Part shown: piece after piece, positions 1 to 9,250 of the stretch | Layout of the letters: each line of letters opens with the position of its first letter | How positions within the stretch are numbered: the first letter of the stretch is position 1 | DNA from: Duganella sp. | Lineage (GTDB): Bacteria; Pseudomonadota; Gammaproteobacteria; Burkholderiales; Burkholderiaceae_D | Direction of reading: 5' to 3' | DNA length: 64,000 nt | NCBI GenBank assembly: GCA_026225475.1 | Contig: JAMFSU010000009.1 | Coordinates: 91,999-155,998 of the forward strand | Translations under genes and position numbers: made by a program | Notes under the pieces: model-generated | Database searches by the model: none | What the model was told of the DNA's origin: nothing | Seen by the model: only the letters and a program-made list of their open reading frames with translations

Positions 1-1
1 C

Positions 2-466
2 TTCCTGCAACTCGATGCGTTCGGCATTGCCTACTCCTCCGATGGCCGCGCCGTACTGGCTGAAGACGGCACGCTGGCCGCCCCCGCTGCTGGCCCGCAT
101 CTGCTCAGTGCGCAGGGCCGTACCTTGTCATGTGTGCAATTGCCGACGACGCTGCCAACGCTCGATGAACTGCTCGGGCGCACCATCGGCGGCCAGCTCA
201 TTGATACCAGCAATGCCGCGGCACTGCTGCTGCGCCTGACCGAACAACCGCGTGACCATGTATTTACCTTGCATGCCGAGCTTGAAGGACAAAAGCTCGC
301 CCCCATCTTCGAGCAACTGTTGCTCGGCTGGCGAGCGCAAGGTTATGAGCTGGTCTCGATGGGCGACTATTACCAGACCGTCAAGGATGAGGTCTTGCCA
401 ATCCTGCCGATTAGCTGGGGTGAACTCCCAGGACGCTCCGGCGACATGATCCTGCAGGCTGCATGA
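2..466 (+). CDS. ArnD-like polysaccharide deacetylase, C-terminal part (partial)
   Basis: The open frame runs in from the left edge and ends with TGA, so only about 154 C-terminal residues are present. The stretch HVFTLHAELEG followed by FEQLLLGW resembles the C-terminus of ArnD-type deformylases and related NodB-family deacetylases, which remove formyl or acetyl groups from undecaprenyl-linked amino sugars such as L-Ara4N precursors for lipid A. The catalytic NodB motifs would lie upstream of the window and cannot be checked. The next gene starts 60 bp downstream on the same strand. Family assignment is fairly likely; the exact substrate is inference. Confidence 0.7.
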   Translation, partial: FLQLDAFGIAYSSDGRAVLAEDGTLAAPAAGPHLLSAQGRTLSCVQLPTTLPTLDELLGRTIGGQLIDTSNAAALLLRLTEQPRDHVFTLHAELEGQKLAPIFEQLLLGWRAQGYELVSMGDYYQTVKDEVLPILPISWGELPGRSGDMILQAA

Positions 467-526
467 ACCTGCCACTGACACCACAACACTGCAAACAAAC
501 AATCCAACACCTCACCCCGGGCCGCT

Positions 527-1009
527 ATGTTGACTGACGATACACCATCCATCCTAAACAAGATCGTGCCAGAATTTTCTGCGGCCATGACCAGCGGTAA
601 AACCTTCAACCTGTCCGACTACCAGGGCAAGAACCTGGTGCTGTATTTTTATCCCAAAGACAATACCCCGGGCTGTACTACCGAGAGCATCCAGTTCCGT
701 GAAGCGTATGCACAATTCCTGCAACACAACACCGCGATCTTCGGCATCAGCCGCGACAGCCTGAAATCGCACGAAAACTTCAAAGCCAAGTTGGAGATGC
801 CTTTTGAACTGATTTCCGATCCCGACGAAAGCTTGTGCATCATGTTTGATGTCATGAAGATGAAAAACATGTATGGCAAGAAAGTACGCGGCGTCGAACG
901 CAGTACGTTTGTGATTGACGCCACTGGCAAATTGGTGAAAGAATGGCGTGGAGTGAAAGTACCTTCTCATGTGGACGAAGTGTTGGATTTTGTGAAGACA
1001 ATTGCTTAA
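527..1009 (+). CDS. bcp: Thioredoxin-dependent thiol peroxidase, BCP/PrxQ family
   Basis: A 160-residue cytosolic peroxiredoxin that reduces hydrogen peroxide and alkyl hydroperoxides with thioredoxin as electron donor. The peroxidatic cysteine is C50 in the motif TPGCTTE, preceded by the FYPKDNTPGC stretch typical of the family; the conserved RSTFVID segment lies near residue 135. The resolving cysteine five residues after the peroxidatic one in E. coli BCP is missing (I55); the only other cysteine visible is C104 in SDPDESLC. It may be a one-cysteine enzyme or use C104. Full length. A strong terminator follows at 1144-1192. Confidence 0.93.
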   Translation: MLTDDTPSILNKIVPEFSAAMTSGKTFNLSDYQGKNLVLYFYPKDNTPGCTTESIQFREAYAQFLQHNTAIFGISRDSLKSHENFKAKLEMPFELISDPDESLCIMFDVMKMKNMYGKKVRGVERSTFVIDATGKLVKEWRGVKVPSHVDEVLDFVKTIA

Positions 1010-1465
1010 AAGACGTTTCAGCCATCACTGAAATGTTGATCTGCGCAGCGGCAAGTCTGGTTTGAACCATCACTTGCCGGCGCCAGCCGAGAGAACTGGT
1101 TACTTTAGACAAGCCTTTGAATTCAAATAGAAAACCGATGTTTAAAAGCCGTTTTTGGATCAGGTCTCGCACCTGCCAAAACGGCTTTTTTACTTTGCAA
1201 TTTCATACTAGCGGCAAACACCACGGCAATGACGCGCTCACAGCAACGCGCGCCAGCCTGTCAGCGCCGCCTCCAGCGTTCCATCCCCCCTCTAACCAAG
1301 CCCTCCTCCCTGTGCGGTTCCTGTTGCCAACGTTGGCACATGACCGTACCAAGAAGGGTTTGCTTAGTGGCGGTCGTGCTTCGTTGTTGCATCTCCTGCA
1401 GTACCCGCAGTTCCTGTTCGCTCTGACAAAGCGGCATTTTTTCTCCATTTACCACCGAGGTTCTG
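1010..1465. other. Intergenic region, 456 bp
   Basis: Contains the bcp terminator near its left end and nothing else I can support. The right part (about 1200-1465) should hold the phoH promoter, but no convincing -35/-10 pair was recognised. An open frame crossing it (1117-1491) has no family resemblance and overlaps the phoH start. Confidence 0.5.
1144..1192 (+). terminator. Rho-independent terminator after bcp
   Basis: AAAAGCCGTTTTTGG pairs with CCAAAACGGCTTTTTT across an 18-nt loop, ending in a T run on the plus strand. Confidence 0.85.
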
Positions 1466-3148
1466 ATGCCCCTGCCCAAACTGCCGAGTAAACCAGCTGC
1501 TATCCTAGCACCCAAAGACTATCCCAAGGCCGAACGCGGTACCCCTGTCAAACCCAGAATTGCTTTAGTAGAAGTACCACCTGTCGTGATCGCAGCACCG
1601 GTCGCAAAAGCGCCATCGCCACCGCAAGAGACGCATGCCAAGATCAGCGCCAAGACACCGGTCGAGAAACCCCGCGCAGCCGTGCCCAAGGCACTCGAAT
1701 CGCGTTCCAAGTCAGCCACTAGCCGCAGCGCCGACAAGCTTGGCGTGTCCAAGCTGTTTGTGCTCGACACCAACGTACTGATGCATGACCCGACCTCGCT
1801 GTTCCGCTTCGAAGAGCATGACATCTATTTGCCGATGATCACGCTTGAAGAACTCGACAACCACAAAAAGGGCATGTCGGAAGTGGCGCGTAATGCACGT
1901 CAAATTTCGCGCTCGCTCGATGCACTGGTGAGCGACATTGCCGAAGACGCCATTGACCTCGGCATCCCACTGTCCAAGCTGGGCAACAAAGAGGCCAAGG
2001 GTCGCCTGTTCTTCCAGACCAAACTGCAAAACGCCAAGCTGCCGGATGGCCTGCCCGAAGGCAAGGCCGACAACCAGATTCTAGGCGTGGTGCGCGCGCT
2101 TGATCAGCAATATCCCGAGCGCCCGGTGGTGCTGGTGTCGAAAGACATCAACATGCGCCTCAAGGCACGTGCCATCGGTTTGCCGGCGGAAGATTATTTC
2201 AATGACCATGTACTGGAAGACACCGACCTGCTGTATTCCGGCATTCACCAGCTGCCGGACGACTTCTGGAACAAACACGGCAAGGGCATGGAGTCGTGGC
2301 AAGAAAACAAGCAAGGCACCAGCTACACCTATTACCGTGTGACTGGTCCACATGTGCCATCGCTGCTGGTGAATCAGTTTGTCTTCATCGAACCGAAAAA
2401 TGGCGAACCCGCATTCTATGGCCAGGTCTCCCAGCTCAACGGCAAGACTGCCGTGCTGCAGACCTTGCGTGACTACGGCCATACCAAGAACAGTGTATGG
2501 GGTATCACGGCACGCAACCGTGAACAGAACTTCGCGCTGAACCTGTTGATGAATCCGGAATGTGACTTTGTCACGCTGCTGGGTCAGGCCGGCACTGGCA
2601 AGACCTTGTTGGCACTGGCAGCCGGTCTGGCACAAGTGCTCGAAACCAAGACCTACAACGAAATCATCGTCACCCGCGTGACCGTGCCTGTCGGTGAAGA
2701 TATCGGCTTCCTGCCCGGTACCGAAGAAGAAAAGATGGGGCCGTGGATGGGTGCCTTCGACGACAATCTGGAAGTGCTCAACAAGTCCGACGGCGATGCT
2801 GGCGAGTGGGGTCGTGCTGCGACCCAGGATCTGATCCGTTCACGGATCAAGATCAAGTCGCTCAACTTCATGCGCGGCCGTACTTTCGTCAACAAGTTCC
2901 TGATCATCGACGAAGCACAAAACCTGACGCCCAAGCAAATGAAGACCTTGGTCACCCGCGCTGGTCCGGGTACCAAAATCATTTGCCTCGGCAATATCGC
3001 TCAGATCGATACGCCTTACCTTACCGAAGGATCGAGTGGCTTGACCTATGTGGTGGACCGCTTCAAGGGTTGGTCGCATAGCGGCCATGTCACCCTGGCG
3101 CGCGGCGAACGCTCGCGTCTGGCCGATCATGCCAGCGATGTGCTTTGA
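1466..3148 (+). CDS. PhoH family protein with N-terminal PIN domain
   Basis: A 560-residue PhoH2-type protein joining a PIN-like RNase domain to a PhoH ATPase/helicase domain. A proline- and alanine-rich linker fills residues 1-95. The PIN domain begins at KLFVLDTNVLMHD, with D101 as a metal-binding acidic residue, and runs to about residue 235. The PhoH domain carries a Walker A GQAGTGKT at 373-380 and a Walker B IIDEAQN around D482-E483. GAGG lies just upstream of the ATG. The family is linked to phosphate starvation and RNA processing; the neighbouring Pit phosphate transporter suits that link but proves nothing. A bidirectional terminator separates it from the convergent transporter gene. 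Confidence 0.93.
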   Translation: MPLPKLPSKPAAILAPKDYPKAERGTPVKPRIALVEVPPVVIAAPVAKAPSPPQETHAKISAKTPVEKPRAAVPKALESRSKSATSRSADKLGVSKLFVLDTNVLMHDPTSLFRFEEHDIYLPMITLEELDNHKKGMSEVARNARQISRSLDALVSDIAEDAIDLGIPLSKLGNKEAKGRLFFQTKLQNAKLPDGLPEGKADNQILGVVRALDQQYPERPVVLVSKDINMRLKARAIGLPAEDYFNDHVLEDTDLLYSGIHQLPDDFWNKHGKGMESWQENKQGTSYTYYRVTGPHVPSLLVNQFVFIEPKNGEPAFYGQVSQLNGKTAVLQTLRDYGHTKNSVWGITARNREQNFALNLLMNPECDFVTLLGQAGTGKTLLALAAGLAQVLETKTYNEIIVTRVTVPVGEDIGFLPGTEEEKMGPWMGAFDDNLEVLNKSDGDAGEWGRAATQDLIRSRIKIKSLNFMRGRTFVNKFLIIDEAQNLTPKQMKTLVTRAGPGTKIICLGNIAQIDTPYLTEGSSGLTYVVDRFKGWSHSGHVTLARGERSRLADHASDVL

Positions 3149-3166
3149 TTCACCAACCCTAGCAAC

Positions 3167-3196
3167 GAAAAAAGCCAGCGCAAGCTGGCTTTTTTC
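3167..3196. terminator. Bidirectional terminator between phoH and pit
   Basis: GCCAGC-GCAA-GCTGGC flanked by six A on the left and six T on the right, so it can stop transcription from both convergent genes. Confidence 0.93.
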
Positions 3197-3249
3197 ATCT
3201 GCAGGCGAATCTGCAAACAATACAGAGACGCTTGGCAACGTCCTGCCCG

Positions 3250-4257
3250 TCAGAGAATGTGCATACCGATCCACCAGGCCACCGCAGCCACGAATGCCGA
3301 TGCCGGAATTGTAAAAATCCAGGCCCAGACGATATTACCCGCCACGCCCCAGCGCACCGCCGACATCTTGCGCGACGCGCCAACGCCGACAATGGCGCCG
3401 GTGATCGTATGCGTGGTCGACACTGGCACACCCATTGCCGTAGCGATGAACAAGGTGATCGCGCCACCGGTTTCGGCGCAGAAGCCACCGACCGGCTTGA
3501 GCTTGGTGATTCTCTGCCCCATGGTCTTGACGATGCGCCAGCCACCGAACAAAGTGCCCATGCTGATGGCGCAATAGCAGCAGATGATGACCCATATCGG
3601 GGGATTGTCGGTACCGGAGTAACCGGCAGCAATCAACAGCATCCAGATGATGCCAATGGTCTTTTGCGCATCGTTGCCGCCATGACCAAGGCTGTACATC
3701 GATGCCGACAGCAATTGCGCACGGCGGAACCAGGTATCAACCTTGCGCGGGGTCGAACGCACAAAAATCCACGACACCAGCAGCATCATGATGGAACCAA
3801 GGATGAAGCCGAGCAATGGCGACAGAACAATGAACAGCACGATCTTGATCAGTCCCGACGAGACCAGCGAACCAGTGCCCGCCTTGGCCACTGCCGCACC
3901 AACTAGGCCACCGATCAGCGCATGCGAGGACGACGAAGGAATGCCGTAATACCAGGTCACCAGATTCCAGAAAATCGCGCCGACCAAGGCGCCAAACACC
4001 ACAACATGGTCGACCACCGCCGGATCAATCGTCCCCTTGCCGACCGCAGCCGCCACGTGCAATTGATGGAACACAAACACGGCGGCAAGGTTGAAGAACG
4101 CTGCCATGGCCACCGCCGTCTGCGGCCGCAGCACGCCAGTGGAAACCACCGTGGCAATCGCGTTGGCAGCATCATGGAAGCCATTCATGAAATCGAACAA
4201 CAAGGCTAGCGCAATCAAAAACACCAGAATGTGAAGACTTATTTGTACTGTATGCAT
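3250..4257 (-). CDS. pitA: Inorganic phosphate transporter, Pit family
   Basis: A 335-residue polytopic inner-membrane carrier for metal-phosphate/proton symport. The two family signature repeats are visible: GFHDAANAIAT in the N-terminal half and GGNDAQKTIG in the middle, each next to hydrophobic helices. Length matches short bacterial Pit proteins, smaller than the roughly 500-residue E. coli PitA. It sits 32 bp downstream of a DUF47 gene, the usual partner of Pit transporters, so the two are probably one operon. Whether it moves phosphate only or also sulfate, as some Pit homologues do, cannot be told from sequence. Confidence 0.93.
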   Translation of the reverse strand: MHTVQISLHILVFLIALALLFDFMNGFHDAANAIATVVSTGVLRPQTAVAMAAFFNLAAVFVFHQLHVAAAVGKGTIDPAVVDHVVVFGALVGAIFWNLVTWYYGIPSSSSHALIGGLVGAAVAKAGTGSLVSSGLIKIVLFIVLSPLLGFILGSIMMLLVSWIFVRSTPRKVDTWFRRAQLLSASMYSLGHGGNDAQKTIGIIWMLLIAAGYSGTDNPPIWVIICCYCAISMGTLFGGWRIVKTMGQRITKLKPVGGFCAETGGAITLFIATAMGVPVSTTHTITGAIVGVGASRKMSAVRWGVAGNIVWAWIFTIPASAFVAAVAWWIGMHIL

Positions 4258-4289
4258 GGATAAACCGTTATCTAGAATGAACGCCTGAA

Positions 4290-4916
4290 TCAGGCATTTT
4301 CGACGATGATGCCTTCGATGATGTTAGCCACATCTTCGCAACGATCCGTCACGGTTTCCAGGATTTCATAGATGGCTTTGAGCTTGATCAGATTGCGCAC
4401 GTCCGGCTCATCGCGGAACAGCTTCGACATGGCCGCACGCATGACATGGTCGGCATCCGATTCAAGACGGTCGATTTCCTGGCAGATCGCCAGAATCTGA
4501 CGCGAATTGTCCATGTTATGCAGCAGACCGACCGCGGTCTTGACTTTCTCGGCACAGGCCAGGCACAACTCGGCCAGACGCTTGGCTTCCGGCGTGATGG
4601 CCTTGATGTCGTACAACGAAATAGTCTGAGCAGCATCTTCGAGCAGATCGAGGATGTCATCCATGCGCGTGATCAACTGGTGAATATCATCACGGTCAAG
4701 CGGTGTGATGAAGGTCTTGTGTAGCAGATCGATGGCGTTGTGCGTAACCTTGTCGGCCTGCTTTTCCAGCGTCTCGATGGCATGTACGCGGATTTCCAGG
4801 TCGTCAAAGTTGGTCATCAGGGCAACCATTTCCTTGGCGCATTTCACGCCAAGTTCAGCATGCTGGTTGAACAGATCAAAAAATTTGCCCTCGGTGGGCA
4901 TCAAGCGTCCAAACAT
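4290..4916 (-). CDS. DUF47 family PhoU-like regulator of phosphate transport
   Basis: A 208-residue all-helical cytosolic protein of the DUF47 (PhoU_div) family, which normally sits beside pit genes and is thought to modulate phosphate uptake. Visible family features are FFDLFNQHAE near the N-terminus, HLL/THNAIDLLHKTFITPLDR in the middle, DRDDIHQLITRMDDILDLLE, and ENVANIIEGI-like C-terminal residues (here EDVANIIEGIIVE). AGAGTGG lies upstream of the ATG. First gene of the two-gene operon with pitA. Function in detail is inferred from context. Confidence 0.9.
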   Translation of the reverse strand: MFGRLMPTEGKFFDLFNQHAELGVKCAKEMVALMTNFDDLEIRVHAIETLEKQADKVTHNAIDLLHKTFITPLDRDDIHQLITRMDDILDLLEDAAQTISLYDIKAITPEAKRLAELCLACAEKVKTAVGLLHNMDNSRQILAICQEIDRLESDADHVMRAAMSKLFRDEPDVRNLIKLKAIYEILETVTDRCEDVANIIEGIIVENA

Positions 4917-5022
4917 GTTCCACTCTCTTATGAATAGTTAGTACTTTACTGACATGATACAAGCCAACAGCAGTTGGCCTGTGTCGCCCGCCCGACGCGG
5001 TGCGGGTAAGCGATCTGGCGTG

Positions 5023-6429
5023 TCAGTCGCCGCCGTAAGGATTCGCAAGACTACCGACATAATTGTCGTATTTGGTAAATTGCCCCAGGAAGGCCAGGCG
5101 GATACTGCCAATCGGACCATTACGCTGTTTGCCGATGATGATTTCTGCCGTGCCCTTATCGGGTGAGTCAGGATTGTAGACTTCATCGCGATAAATGAAC
5201 AAAATGACGTCGGCATCCTGCTCGATCGCGCCCGACTCGCGCAAGTCGGACATTACCGGACGTTTGTTGGGACGTTGCTCCAATGCGCGGTTAAGCTGCG
5301 ACAAAGCGATCACCGGGCAATTCAATTCTTTGGCCAGGCCTTTCAGACTCCGCGAAATTTCCGAAATTTCCGAGGCCCGGTTTTCACCGCTGGAAGCGCC
5401 GCCGTTACCCGACATCAGTTGCAGGTAATCGATGATGATCAAGCCCAGCTTGCCGCACTGACGCGCCAGACGACGCGAACGCGCACGCAATTCGATCGGG
5501 CTCAGCGCCGGGGTTTCGTCAATATAAAACTGCGCATCGTTCATCTTTTGAATCGCATGCGTCAAGCGCGGCCAGTCCTCGTCAATCAGACGACCAGTAC
5601 GCAGGCGGTGCTGATCCAGACGACCAACCGACCCCAGCATACGCATGGCCAACTGGGCGCCGCCCATTTCCATCGAGAACACCGCTACCGGCAAACCGCT
5701 ATCGATCGCGACGTTTTCACCGATGTTGATCGAAAATGCAGTTTTACCCATCGAAGGACGGCCGGCGACAATGATCAAGTCGCCAGGCTGCAAACCCGAA
5801 GTCATTTTGTCCAGATCGATGAAGCCAGTCGGCACGCCGGTGATGTCACTGGTGCTATCGCGGTTGTACAGTTCATCGATACGCTCGACCACCTGAGTCA
5901 GCAACGGCTGGATCGACAGAAAACCTTGCGAACCGCGCGAGCCTTCTTCGGCAATGGCAAAAATCTTCGATTCTGCTTCGTCCAGCATCTGCTTGACGTT
6001 TTTTCCCTGCGGATTAAAAGCGTTGCCGGAAATTTCGTCGGATACCGTAATCAGTTTGCGCAAGATACCGCGATCACGCACGATCTCGGCGTAGCGGCGG
6101 ATATTGGCAGCAGATGGCGTATTTTGCGCCAGCGCATTCAGATAGCTAAGACCGCCCACTTCCTCCGCCTTGCCACTGGTGGACATGGCTTCGTAGACGG
6201 TAATCACGTCGGCAGGCTTGGTTTCATTGATCAGCTTGACGATATGCTGAAAGATGATGCGGTGATCATACCGATAGAAATCTTCCGCATTGACAAAGTC
6301 TGCAATACGGTCCCAGGCAGCATTGTCCAGCAACAAACCGCCCAGCACAGATTGCTCAGCTTCGATGGAGTGCGGGGGAACTCGCAGGGATTCTAGTTGC
6401 GGATCGGGAGAATCGTTCATGGCGCGCAT
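5023..6429 (-). CDS. dnaB: Replicative DNA helicase DnaB
   Basis: A 468-residue hexameric 5'-3' helicase that unwinds DNA at the replication fork and interacts with DnaG and DnaC/DciA. The N-terminal primase-binding domain begins at [16 protein letters not shown]; the RecA-like C-terminal domain carries the Walker [10 protein letters not shown] at residues 222-230, IIIDYLQLM as Walker B, and [25 protein letters not shown] as later helicase motifs. A start three codons downstream (6420) is possible; the first ATG has AGG four bases upstream. It lies 186 bp downstream of rplI on the same strand, the usual order in proteobacteria, with a terminator in between. Confidence 0.97.
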   Translation of the reverse strand: MRAMNDSPDPQLESLRVPPHSIEAEQSVLGGLLLDNAAWDRIADFVNAEDFYRYDHRIIFQHIVKLINETKPADVITVYEAMSTSGKAEEVGGLSYLNALAQNTPSAANIRRYAEIVRDRGILRKLITVSDEISGNAFNPQGKNVKQMLDEAESKIFAIAEEGSRGSQGFLSIQPLLTQVVERIDELYNRDSTSDITGVPTGFIDLDKMTSGLQPGDLIIVAGRPSMGKTAFSINIGENVAIDSGLPVAVFSMEMGGAQLAMRMLGSVGRLDQHRLRTGRLIDEDWPRLTHAIQKMNDAQFYIDETPALSPIELRARSRRLARQCGKLGLIIIDYLQLMSGNGGASSGENRASEISEISRSLKGLAKELNCPVIALSQLNRALEQRPNKRPVMSDLRESGAIEQDADVILFIYRDEVYNPDSPDKGTAEIIIGKQRNGPIGSIRLAFLGQFTKYDNYVGSLANPYGGD

Positions 6430-6556
6430 TATACCTGCTTAGAGTGGTGCCTCAGGGGCGCTGGCGAATTAAGTCGGTTTGAAAAAAACCGGTTTAGATG
6501 ACAATTCGGTAGAACTTATTACACATCGTTGCCATACATGGCGGCAACGACATGCA

Positions 6557-6588
6557 ATAAAAAAGCCAGGCGAACCCGGCTTCTTTAT
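6557..6588 (-). terminator. Terminator after rplI
   Basis: Read on the minus strand: GCCGGG-TTCG-CCTGGC with a UUCG-type loop, followed by TTTTTTATTG. Ends the rpsF-priB-rpsR-rplI operon ahead of dnaB. Confidence 0.88.
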
Positions 6589-6615
6589 TGCGCAAAACCA
6601 CCAACAGCGTAAAAA

Positions 6616-7068
6616 TTACGCGTGGTCGCCTGCAACAGCAACAGTGACGTCGATCACGACATCGGTATGCAGAGCAACCGATACGATGTGTTCGCCAACA
6701 ATCTTCAACGGACCTTGTGGCAGACGCACTTGCGCCTTTTCGACGGCGAAACCTTGCTTGACCAACGCTTCGGCGATGTCGAAGTTGGTCACGGAACCGA
6801 ACAAACGGCCATCCACGCCCGACTTTTGCGAAATTTGAACGGTCAGACCGCCCAACTTTTCGCCTTGTGCCTGTGCAATTGCCAGCTTCTCTGCAGCGGC
6901 TTTTTCCAACTCAGCGCGCTTGGCTTCGAATTCAGCGATTGCAGTTGCAGTAGCGCGACGCGCCATGCGTTGCGGGATCAAAAAGTTACGTGCGTAACCA
7001 TCTTTAACGCGGACGACTTCGCCCAGGGCGCCGAGATTAACGACTTTTTCCAACAGAATGACTTGCAT
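6616..7068 (-). CDS. rplI: 50S ribosomal protein L9
   Basis: A 150-residue ribosomal protein binding 23S rRNA at the base of the L1 stalk. The start [19 protein letters not shown] and the [13 protein letters not shown] stretch are the N-domain signature; a long charged helix ([17 protein letters not shown]) joins it to the C-terminal domain ending in [13 protein letters not shown] lies upstream of the ATG. Last gene of the S6-PriB-S18-L9 operon; usual length for the family. Confidence 0.98.
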   Translation of the reverse strand: MQVILLEKVVNLGALGEVVRVKDGYARNFLIPQRMARRATATAIAEFEAKRAELEKAAAEKLAIAQAQGEKLGGLTVQISQKSGVDGRLFGSVTNFDIAEALVKQGFAVEKAQVRLPQGPLKIVGEHIVSVALHTDVVIDVTVAVAGDHA

Positions 7069-7094
7069 GTTTTTCTCCTATATCTCGACGTCAA

Positions 7095-7379
7095 TTACGC
7101 GTTGTGCAGATCTGTGTATGGCAGCAACGCGAGGTAGCGTGCGCGCTTGATCGCGGTATCGACTTGACGTTGATAGTGTGCCTTGGTGCCGGTCAGACGT
7201 GCTGGCATGATCTTGCCGTTTTCTTGCACGAAATCCTTCAGGGTGTCGACGTCCTTGTAGTCAACTTGTTCAACACCTGCTGCGGTGAAACGGCAGAACT
7301 TCTTACGCTTGAACAGCGGGTTTTGCTGTTGGCGCTTTTGCTTCAATTTGCTTTTATCGAACTTTTTACCGAATGCCAT
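7095..7379 (-). CDS. rpsR: 30S ribosomal protein S18
   Basis: A 94-residue small-subunit protein that binds together with S6 to the central domain of 16S rRNA. The core [18 protein letters not shown] and [18 protein letters not shown] are diagnostic; the N-terminus is rich in lysine and glutamine as in other betaproteobacteria. Lies between priB and rplI with short gaps, so it is part of the same transcript. Confidence 0.98.
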   Translation of the reverse strand: MAFGKKFDKSKLKQKRQQQNPLFKRKKFCRFTAAGVEQVDYKDVDTLKDFVQENGKIMPARLTGTKAHYQRQVDTAIKRARYLALLPYTDLHNA

Positions 7380-7413
7380 TTTGCGGCTCCTGATATCTAA
7401 AAATTGGGTGGAT

Positions 7414-7707
7414 CTAAACTACGGATTCAAAATCAACGATGTGAAACACGAGGCTTTTGCTGTTGCGATTACGCCGTGCCATGAAGCCGGTGAACCTGAA
7501 CATCTCGCCGAGACCGGCACGATTGAGTCTTCCTGAAATTTCTCCTGCGGCGAACGCAGTGAGTTCAAATTCGACCAACCGTTTGATGCCCGCTTCAGTC
7601 TGTTCCGATTGATGCTGCAACTTCGCAGTCACTACCGGGATGCCGGCCGGGGTGTAACGAATGACGTCACGCTCGGCAATGCTGGCGACAAACTGAAACT
7701 GATTCAC
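7414..7707 (-). CDS. priB: Primosomal replication protein N (PriB)
   Basis: A single-OB-fold, ssDNA-binding protein of about 97 residues that works with PriA and DnaT-type factors in replication restart. [19 protein letters not shown] at the N-terminus and the [13 protein letters not shown]...FTGFMARR stretch identify it. I chose GTG at 7707 because family members begin right before NQ-QLVA; AGGAG lies only one base upstream, which is unusually close. A TTG at 7734 in the same frame would add nine residues and cannot be excluded. Between rpsF and rpsR, the classical position. Confidence 0.9.
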   Translation of the reverse strand: MNQFQFVASIAERDVIRYTPAGIPVVTAKLQHQSEQTEAGIKRLVEFELTAFAAGEISGRLNRAGLGEMFRFTGFMARRNRNSKSLVFHIVDFESVV

Positions 7708-7755
7708 GCTCCTGGGTACTTTGCCATCGCTCAATATTCAGCAAATGCGCAACAA

Positions 7756-8124
7756 TTAAGCTGCTGGTGCTTCTGCGCGATTGCTCTTTGCAGCGTCTTC
7801 TTTCTGAACAGCCTTCAAGATAGGCGAAGGAGCAGTTTCGGCCTTCTTCATCTTGACTGTCAGGTGACGCAGCACGGCATCGTTGAACTTGAAGCCGGTT
7901 TCGATTTCGGCCAGAGTTTCGCCGTCAACTTCGATATTCAGGCAAACATAATGTGCTTTTGCCAGTTTTTGGATTTGGTACGCCAATTGACGACGACCCC
8001 AATCTTCGACACGGTGAATCTTGCCGCCGCGTGCAGTAACGATGCCCTTGTAACGCTCGATCATCGCTGGAACTTGCTCGCTTTGATCCGGATGGACGAT
8101 AAATACGATTTCATAATGACGCAT
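7756..8124 (-). CDS. rpsF: 30S ribosomal protein S6
   Basis: A 122-residue protein that pairs with S18 in the 30S platform. [18 protein letters not shown] is the standard S6 N-terminus, and [20 protein letters not shown] the conserved middle. The frame is open for 74 more codons upstream, but the ATG at 8124 has GGAG at proper spacing and matches all homologues. The C-terminus is a short alanine/lysine tail, as is common. First gene of its operon; a hairpin upstream may be the S6:S18 autoregulatory site. Confidence 0.97.
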   Translation of the reverse strand: MRHYEIVFIVHPDQSEQVPAMIERYKGIVTARGGKIHRVEDWGRRQLAYQIQKLAKAHYVCLNIEVDGETLAEIETGFKFNDAVLRHLTVKMKKAETAPSPILKAVQKEDAAKSNRAEAPAA

Positions 8125-8155
8125 GTAGACTCCTTTATGGACTATTAACAATTCG

Positions 8156-8183
8156 CCCACCTCGGCGTCAAGACGAGTGTGGG
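8156..8183 (-). promoter_or_regulatory. Candidate S6:S18-binding leader hairpin of rpsF
   Basis: On the minus strand, CCCAC-A-CTCG pairs with CGAG-GTGGG around a nine-base loop, 32 bases upstream of the rpsF ATG, and the 3' side contains CCGAGG. S6:S18 complexes are known to bind rpsF leaders at a hairpin with a conserved CCG. The hairpin is seen; the regulatory role is inference. Confidence 0.4.
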
Positions 8184-8304
8184 AACAGGAAAGCCGGCAA
8201 TCATACAACGGAAACGAAAAAACCTCAAGTGATTCAAGGATTTGCCACGCCTGACGCCACTCGCACACAACAGTGCAACGATGACACGGCGCCAATATTG
8301 CAGA

Positions 8305-8337
8305 TTGACACTGTTGGATAACTGTATAAAAATACAG
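8305..8337 (+). promoter_or_regulatory. lexA promoter with SOS (LexA) box
   Basis: CTGTATAAAAATACAG at 8322-8337 fits the LexA consensus CTGT-N8-ACAG exactly. A TTGACA hexamer at 8305-8310 places the box over the probable -10 region, so LexA binding would block its own promoter. The lexA ATG follows 51 bp downstream. No second box was seen. Confidence 0.88.
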
Positions 8338-8388
8338 ACTGTTCATGCACCCAGCATCTCATCGCCTGATCCACCGCAGAAAGCCCAC

Positions 8389-9036
8389 ATGCTCAAACTG
8401 ACCGCTCGCCAAGAACAGATTCTGAATCTGATCAAAGACGCCATCAACAACACGGGCTTCCCACCGACGCGCGCAGAAATCGCCAACGAACTGGGCTTTC
8501 GCTCCGCCAACGCCGCCGAGGAACATCTGCAGGCATTGGCACGCAAAGGCGCGATCGAAATTTCCCCGGGCACTTCGCGCGGCATCCGTCTGCGTGATAT
8601 GCCATACGGCAGCGGCCACCAGATGTCACTGCCCCACCCTGCCATCCTGCAATTGTCGCTGCCACTGGTTGGCCGCGTCGCCGCAGGCTCGCCAATTCTG
8701 GCGCAAGAGCATATTGAGAGCAATTACCAGGTCGATCCTGCACTGTTCTCGGCCAAACCTGATTACTTATTGAAGGTGCGCGGCATGTCGATGCGTGACG
8801 CCGGCATACTCGACGGCGATCTCCTAGCCATCAAAAAGACGGATCAAGCACGTAACGGCCAGATCGTGGTGGCCCGCATCGGTGACGATGTCACCGTCAA
8901 GCGCTATCGCAAAACCGGTTCACTGATTGAATTACTGCCGGAAAACCCCGACTTCAACATCATCAAGGTAGCGCCTGAGGAAGACAACTTTGCACTGGAA
9001 GGCCTAGCCGTCGGCCTGCTGCGCAGCTGGAACTAG
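8389..9036 (+). CDS. lexA: LexA repressor (SOS response)
   Basis: A 215-residue SOS repressor that self-cleaves when RecA is activated. Residues 1-70 form the winged helix-turn-helix DNA-binding domain ([30 protein letters not shown]). The cleavage site is A99-G100 in [10 protein letters not shown]; the catalytic pair is S134 ([10 protein letters not shown]) and K171 (VTVKRY). The frame is open for 49 codons upstream, across the SOS box, so the internal ATG at 8389 is the real start and matches family N-termini. Divergent from rpsF and ended by a terminator at 9074-9098. Confidence 0.97.
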   Translation: MLKLTARQEQILNLIKDAINNTGFPPTRAEIANELGFRSANAAEEHLQALARKGAIEISPGTSRGIRLRDMPYGSGHQMSLPHPAILQLSLPLVGRVAAGSPILAQEHIESNYQVDPALFSAKPDYLLKVRGMSMRDAGILDGDLLAIKKTDQARNGQIVVARIGDDVTVKRYRKTGSLIELLPENPDFNIIKVAPEEDNFALEGLAVGLLRSWN

Positions 9037-9073
9037 ACGCCACGCGCCCGCCTGGATCAGGCATTGCCGGCAT

Positions 9074-9098
9074 AGCCCGCTTAATAGCGGGCTTTTTT
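9074..9098 (+). terminator. Terminator after lexA
   Basis: AGCCCGC pairs with GCGGGCT around a six-base loop and is followed by a run of T on the plus strand. Confidence 0.9.
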
Positions 9099-9250
9099 AC
9101 GTCTGTTTGGGCAATTAAAACGGCCATTGCGACATATGATAAGCGCAGTTTATTGTGCCAGCGGTCCGGCCTGCCTTCGGCCAGCCGGAGCAAATGCCGC
9201 CCCGACGCGTATGCATGCACAGCAAGATGCCGATTAAGTTAAGGATTTCC

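Noticed and set aside
1117..1491. Open frame of 124 codons upstream of phoH
   Set aside because: Begins inside the bcp terminator, overlaps the phoH start and resembles no protein family.
8125..8346. 74-codon N-terminal extension of rpsF
   Set aside because: Not S6-like; the internal ATG has a ribosome-binding site and matches the family.
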